The notes under the pieces were generated by a model. That model was not told where the DNA came from. It worked only from the letters and a program-made list of their open reading frames with translations, and ran no database searches. 64,000 bases of DNA from Chryseobacterium sp. 7 (GTDB taxonomy: Bacteria > Bacteroidota > Bacteroidia > Flavobacteriales > Weeksellaceae), in NCBI RefSeq assembly GCF_003663845.1, contig NZ_RCCA01000001.1, positions 1,364,001 through 1,428,000 of the forward strand, given 5' to 3'. Position numbers and translations under genes: made by a program. This document shows, in pieces, positions 61,505 through 64,000 of this stretch (its first letter is position 1; every line of letters starts with the position of its first letter).

Positions 61505-62482
61505 ATGAAGAAGAAAAATATACTAAAAGGTGTTTTATTTGTAGGGATTGGAGCTAGTATATACGGTATGTTGGCCACTTTTGTGAAAATGGCTTACCAT
61601 GATGGGTTTACAACCTCGGAAGTGACTACCTCTCAATTCGTTTTAGGTTTGACAGGACTTTTGATCCTTAACCTTATTCAGACTTTAACCTCAAAACAGA
61701 AATTATCACTGCCAAGTTCTAAAGAAGTAAGAATGCTGCTGCTTGCAGGAACTTCCCTGGGAGGAACAAGCTTATTCTATTATATTGCGGTACAATATAT
61801 CAATGTTTCTATTGCTATTGTACTGTTGATGCAGTCAGTTTGGTTCAGTGTAGTAGTGGAAAGTATTATTACTAAGAAGCTGCCCAACGCAAGAAAAGTA
61901 GTTTCTGTGGTGATTGTATTGCTGGGAACAGTTCTCGCAACGAATCTTATTAATATGGAAATAGAGCTGGACTGGCACGGGGTATTCTGGGGATTGATGG
62001 CGGCTGCTTCCTATACTTTGACGATGTTCACTTCTAATACACTTGCTACCCATCTTCCGGTTTTCAGAAAGAGTATTATTATGTTGGCAGGTGGTTCAGT
62101 AGTAGTCTTTGCATTTTTATTTTTTGCTCAGATAGGACCTATGTATTTTGATGGTTTAAAATCATTATACTTAAATTTTACAGACAATACAGAACATATC
62201 CACTCATTTAACTATTCAATATTTTTGACCTATGGATTTGTTTTAGCGTTGTTTGGAACGATTATCCCTCCAATTTTATTCAATGTAGGGTTTCCAAATG
62301 CAGGATTGGGGCTGGGAAGTATTGTTTCCTCACTGGAGCTTCCGGTTTCTGTAACGATGGCTTTTGTTTTATTGGGAGAGAAAGTGTTTCTCATCCAATG
62401 GGTAGGAATTGCCCTTATCCTCTTTGCTATTGTTCTGATGAATTTACCTTCAAAGAAAGAAAAAGAAATTTCGATGGCATAA
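61505..62482 (+). CDS. EamA/DMT-family transporter
   Basis: The protein of about 325 aa has ten hydrophobic segments in two EamA halves (SIYGMLATFVKMAYHDGF...; GVFWGLMAAASYTLTMFTSN..., ending WVGIALILFAIVLMNLPSKK). This is the drug/metabolite transporter plan, exporting or importing small metabolites across the inner membrane. I chose ATG 61505 (MKKKNILKGVLFVG) because the frame upstream to 61418 runs through the previous gene's terminator and across the -7 box. The substrate is unknown. Confidence 0.9.
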   Translation: MKKKNILKGVLFVGIGASIYGMLATFVKMAYHDGFTTSEVTTSQFVLGLTGLLILNLIQTLTSKQKLSLPSSKEVRMLLLAGTSLGGTSLFYYIAVQYINVSIAIVLLMQSVWFSVVVESIITKKLPNARKVVSVVIVLLGTVLATNLINMEIELDWHGVFWGLMAAASYTLTMFTSNTLATHLPVFRKSIIMLAGGSVVVFAFLFFAQIGPMYFDGLKSLYLNFTDNTEHIHSFNYSIFLTYGFVLALFGTIIPPILFNVGFPNAGLGLGSIVSSLELPVSVTMAFVLLGEKVFLIQWVGIALILFAIVLMNLPSKKEKEISMA

Positions 62483-62520
62483 TATAGCTTAAAAAATATT
62501 TAACTAAAAATAACAGTTGA

Positions 62521-62547
62521 AACCGTTCCTTTTGGAGCGGTTTTTTT
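62521..62547 (+). terminator. Rho-independent terminator
   Basis: Arms AACCGTTCC / GGAGCGGTT (one G-U pair) with a TTTT loop are followed by T's, 38 nt after the stop at 62482. Confidence 0.88.
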
Positions 62548-62574
62548 AATTTTAATCTTTAAAATTAAAGTTTC

Positions 62575-63567
62575 ATGAAACATTTCAGAAATATAATGAC
62601 CATTTTTACTTTATCGGTTTCCGGTTTTATGTTCTCACAGATAAAACCTCTGGATGCAATGTTGTCTGATTATCAATATCCTTACGAAGTTCATTTTCTC
62701 AATCTCACATCTCAAGGAGAAGATCTGAAAATGGCTTATATGGATGTAAAACCACAAAAATCCAATGGAAAAACAATTATGCTTCTTCATGGGAAAAATT
62801 TTAATGGTGCATATTGGGAGAGAACTGCTAAAGATCTTTCTGCTAAAGGTTTCAGAGTGGTGATTCCGGATCAGATAGGATTTGGAAAATCTTCAAAACC
62901 TCATGCGTACCAGTTTTCCTTTTCGCAACTGGCAGAAAATACAAAAGGAATTCTTGATGAACTCAAAATTGATAAGGCAATAGTGCTTGGACATTCAATG
63001 GGAGGAATGGTAGCAACCAGATTTACATTACTATATCCTGAAAAAGTCCAGAAACTGATTCTCGAAAACCCAATCGGGCTGGAAGATTATAAGACTTTTG
63101 CAGCATATCAAACCATTGATCAGGCTTATCAGTCCGAGCTGAAAAATACAGCCGAAACTTATAAAAATTATCAGCTGAAATTCTATTATGACAACAAATG
63201 GAAAGAAGAATACCAACCATGGCTTGACTTAATTGCTGGATGGACGCTTCATAAAGATTATCCGCAAGTGGCCTGGGATGCGGCGCTTACCTCAGATATG
63301 ATCTACAATCAGCCTGTTTGCTATGAATTTAAAAATATTAAAGTTCCTACATTGCTTATCATTGGCACAAGAGACAGAACGGCAATAGGAAAGGACAGAG
63401 CGCCCAAGGAACTTCAGTCTAAAATGGGGCAGTATCAGGAATTAGGAAAGAAAACCCAACGTGAAATTACCGGTTCAAAGCTTGTAGAAATTGAAAATGT
63501 AGGGCATCTTCCCCATATTGAAGTTTATCCAAAATTCATGGAAGCCCTGTATAATTTTATACAATAA
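62575..63567 (+). CDS. Exported alpha/beta hydrolase
   Basis: The 330-aa protein has a signal peptide (MTIFTLSVSGFMFSQ) and a typical alpha/beta-hydrolase fold. The oxyanion strand is LLHGKNFNGAYW, the nucleophile elbow GHSMGG (Ser141) follows VIPDQIGFGKSSKP, the acid lies in LLIIGTRDRTA and the catalytic His in VENVGHLPHIE. It is probably periplasmic and acts on an ester or similar bond. The substrate cannot be told. It is preceded by a terminator, so it is separately transcribed. Confidence 0.9.
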   Translation: MKHFRNIMTIFTLSVSGFMFSQIKPLDAMLSDYQYPYEVHFLNLTSQGEDLKMAYMDVKPQKSNGKTIMLLHGKNFNGAYWERTAKDLSAKGFRVVIPDQIGFGKSSKPHAYQFSFSQLAENTKGILDELKIDKAIVLGHSMGGMVATRFTLLYPEKVQKLILENPIGLEDYKTFAAYQTIDQAYQSELKNTAETYKNYQLKFYYDNKWKEEYQPWLDLIAGWTLHKDYPQVAWDAALTSDMIYNQPVCYEFKNIKVPTLLIIGTRDRTAIGKDRAPKELQSKMGQYQELGKKTQREITGSKLVEIENVGHLPHIEVYPKFMEALYNFIQ

Positions 63568-63590
63568 CTCAATCTTTAACTATAAAATAT

Positions 63591-63670
63591 TTGAAACATT
63601 AAGTTTTTGTAAGTGATTAAAATAATAAGCTCAGCTCATCTTATCACCTTCATTAAACTTAATGTTTCAA
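63591..63670. repeat. 16-bp perfect inverted repeat between convergent genes
   Basis: TTGAAACATTAAGTTT (63591-63606) and its exact complement (63655-63670) are separated by 48 nt. The right arm ends 2 nt before the stop codon of the minus-strand MFS gene. It may serve as a long terminator hairpin. Confidence 0.7.
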
Positions 63671-63672
63671 AA

Positions 63673-64000
63673 TCATTTATTTTTGTTCCTAAATAGCAAT
63701 AAAGTACAAACCCCAATTCCAGAAAACAGCACACACGAAATTCCCAGATTTTGTATAAAACCAATACTTATTAATCCTGAACCTATCAGAACATAATAAA
63801 TTAGTCCCAGTAAAGCTCCGGCACTTCCTGTTTCATTTTTATAATTGATAAGTGCTGTACTCAGAATATTAGGGATTGCTGTACTGAATGCCATCACAAT
63901 AAAAAAGTAGGGAACTAAAAAATAAATTCCCGTACCAATCAGGATCCACACCAAAACAGAGGCAATAAATGCGGTAAATGTACTTGCTTTAACTAAATGT
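63673..64000 (-). CDS. MFS transporter, C-terminal part (5' end outside window)
   Basis: The minus-strand frame is open to the window's right edge, so the TTG at 63954 is not the start. The visible ~109 residues contain three to four hydrophobic helices (WILIGTGIYFLVPYFFIVM, GALLGLIYYVLIGSGLI, LGISCVLFSGIGVCTLLLF) and end in a basic tail RNKNK. The pattern STALINYKNETGSAGALLG resembles the Bcr/CflA drug-efflux subfamily of the major facilitator superfamily. The substrate is unknown. Confidence 0.75.
   Translation of the reverse strand, partial: HLVKASTFTAFIASVLVWILIGTGIYFLVPYFFIVMAFSTAIPNILSTALINYKNETGSAGALLGLIYYVLIGSGLISIGFIQNLGISCVLFSGIGVCTLLLFRNKNK

Overview
The window looks like chromosome from a flavobacterium of the Chryseobacterium type (Bacteroidota, Weeksellaceae). 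This is inferred from several signs. The sequence is A+T-rich and start codons have A/T-rich leaders rather than Shine-Dalgarno sites. Many promoters carry a TAnnTTTG -7 box, some with TTG about 20 nt upstream. There are seven type IX secretion (T9SS) substrates: four with type A and three with type B (gliding-motility) sorting domains. The gene families are typical of the group (choice-of-anchor L, DUF6443, DUF5977, DUF3098). No tRNA, rRNA or CRISPR array was recognised.

Layout: 1-5 kb holds two large T9SS surface proteins, the first cut by the window edge. 5-9.6 kb holds a small membrane ORF, a voltage-gated-type ion channel with an in-frame amber codon near its original N-terminus, a Nif3-like/CT398-like gene pair, and an IS3-family element (8180-9570). 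9.7-14.6 kb holds a fatty-acyl-CoA ligase, an acyl-CoA dehydrogenase, a small membrane protein and a DUF4349 protein. 14.8-19.4 kb is a 2.05-kb tandem duplication that produced two near-identical 462-aa surface proteins and left a broken copy of a membrane-bound LuxR-type regulator beside the intact one. 19.7-25.4 kb is housekeeping (prfC, a CPBP protease, rdgB, rnz, a TIGR02757 protein) plus a membrane protein with eight heptad repeats. 25.6-34.4 kb holds three paralogous choice-of-anchor L / type B T9SS giants. 34.5-39 kb is housekeeping (rsmA, ftsX, DUF3098, uppP, truB, rluF). 39-40.3 kb encodes an exported protein with four HhH-like repeats.

40.7-50.0 kb is the most interesting accessory block. 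It is a tightly packed set of four genes: a T9SS type A repeat protein, a 1245-aa YD-repeat protein ending in DUF5977, a 1161-aa DUF6443/RHS-core protein with a roughly 200-residue C-terminal domain, and a small membrane-anchored protein that overlaps the RHS gene by 4 nt. I read it as a Bacteroidota polymorphic-toxin/immunity cassette with a two-part YD shell. The C-terminal domain has a His...Cys pattern suggestive of a circularly permuted papain-like hydrolase.

50.4-64 kb holds MerR and AraC regulators, CcoG, an SMP-30-like lipoprotein, a DbpA-type RNA helicase, ribosomal protein S1 with a long structured leader, an M36 metallopeptidase sorted by T9SS, an EamA transporter, an exported alpha/beta hydrolase and the C-terminal end of an MFS transporter. 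Palindromic dispersed repeats lie between several of these genes.
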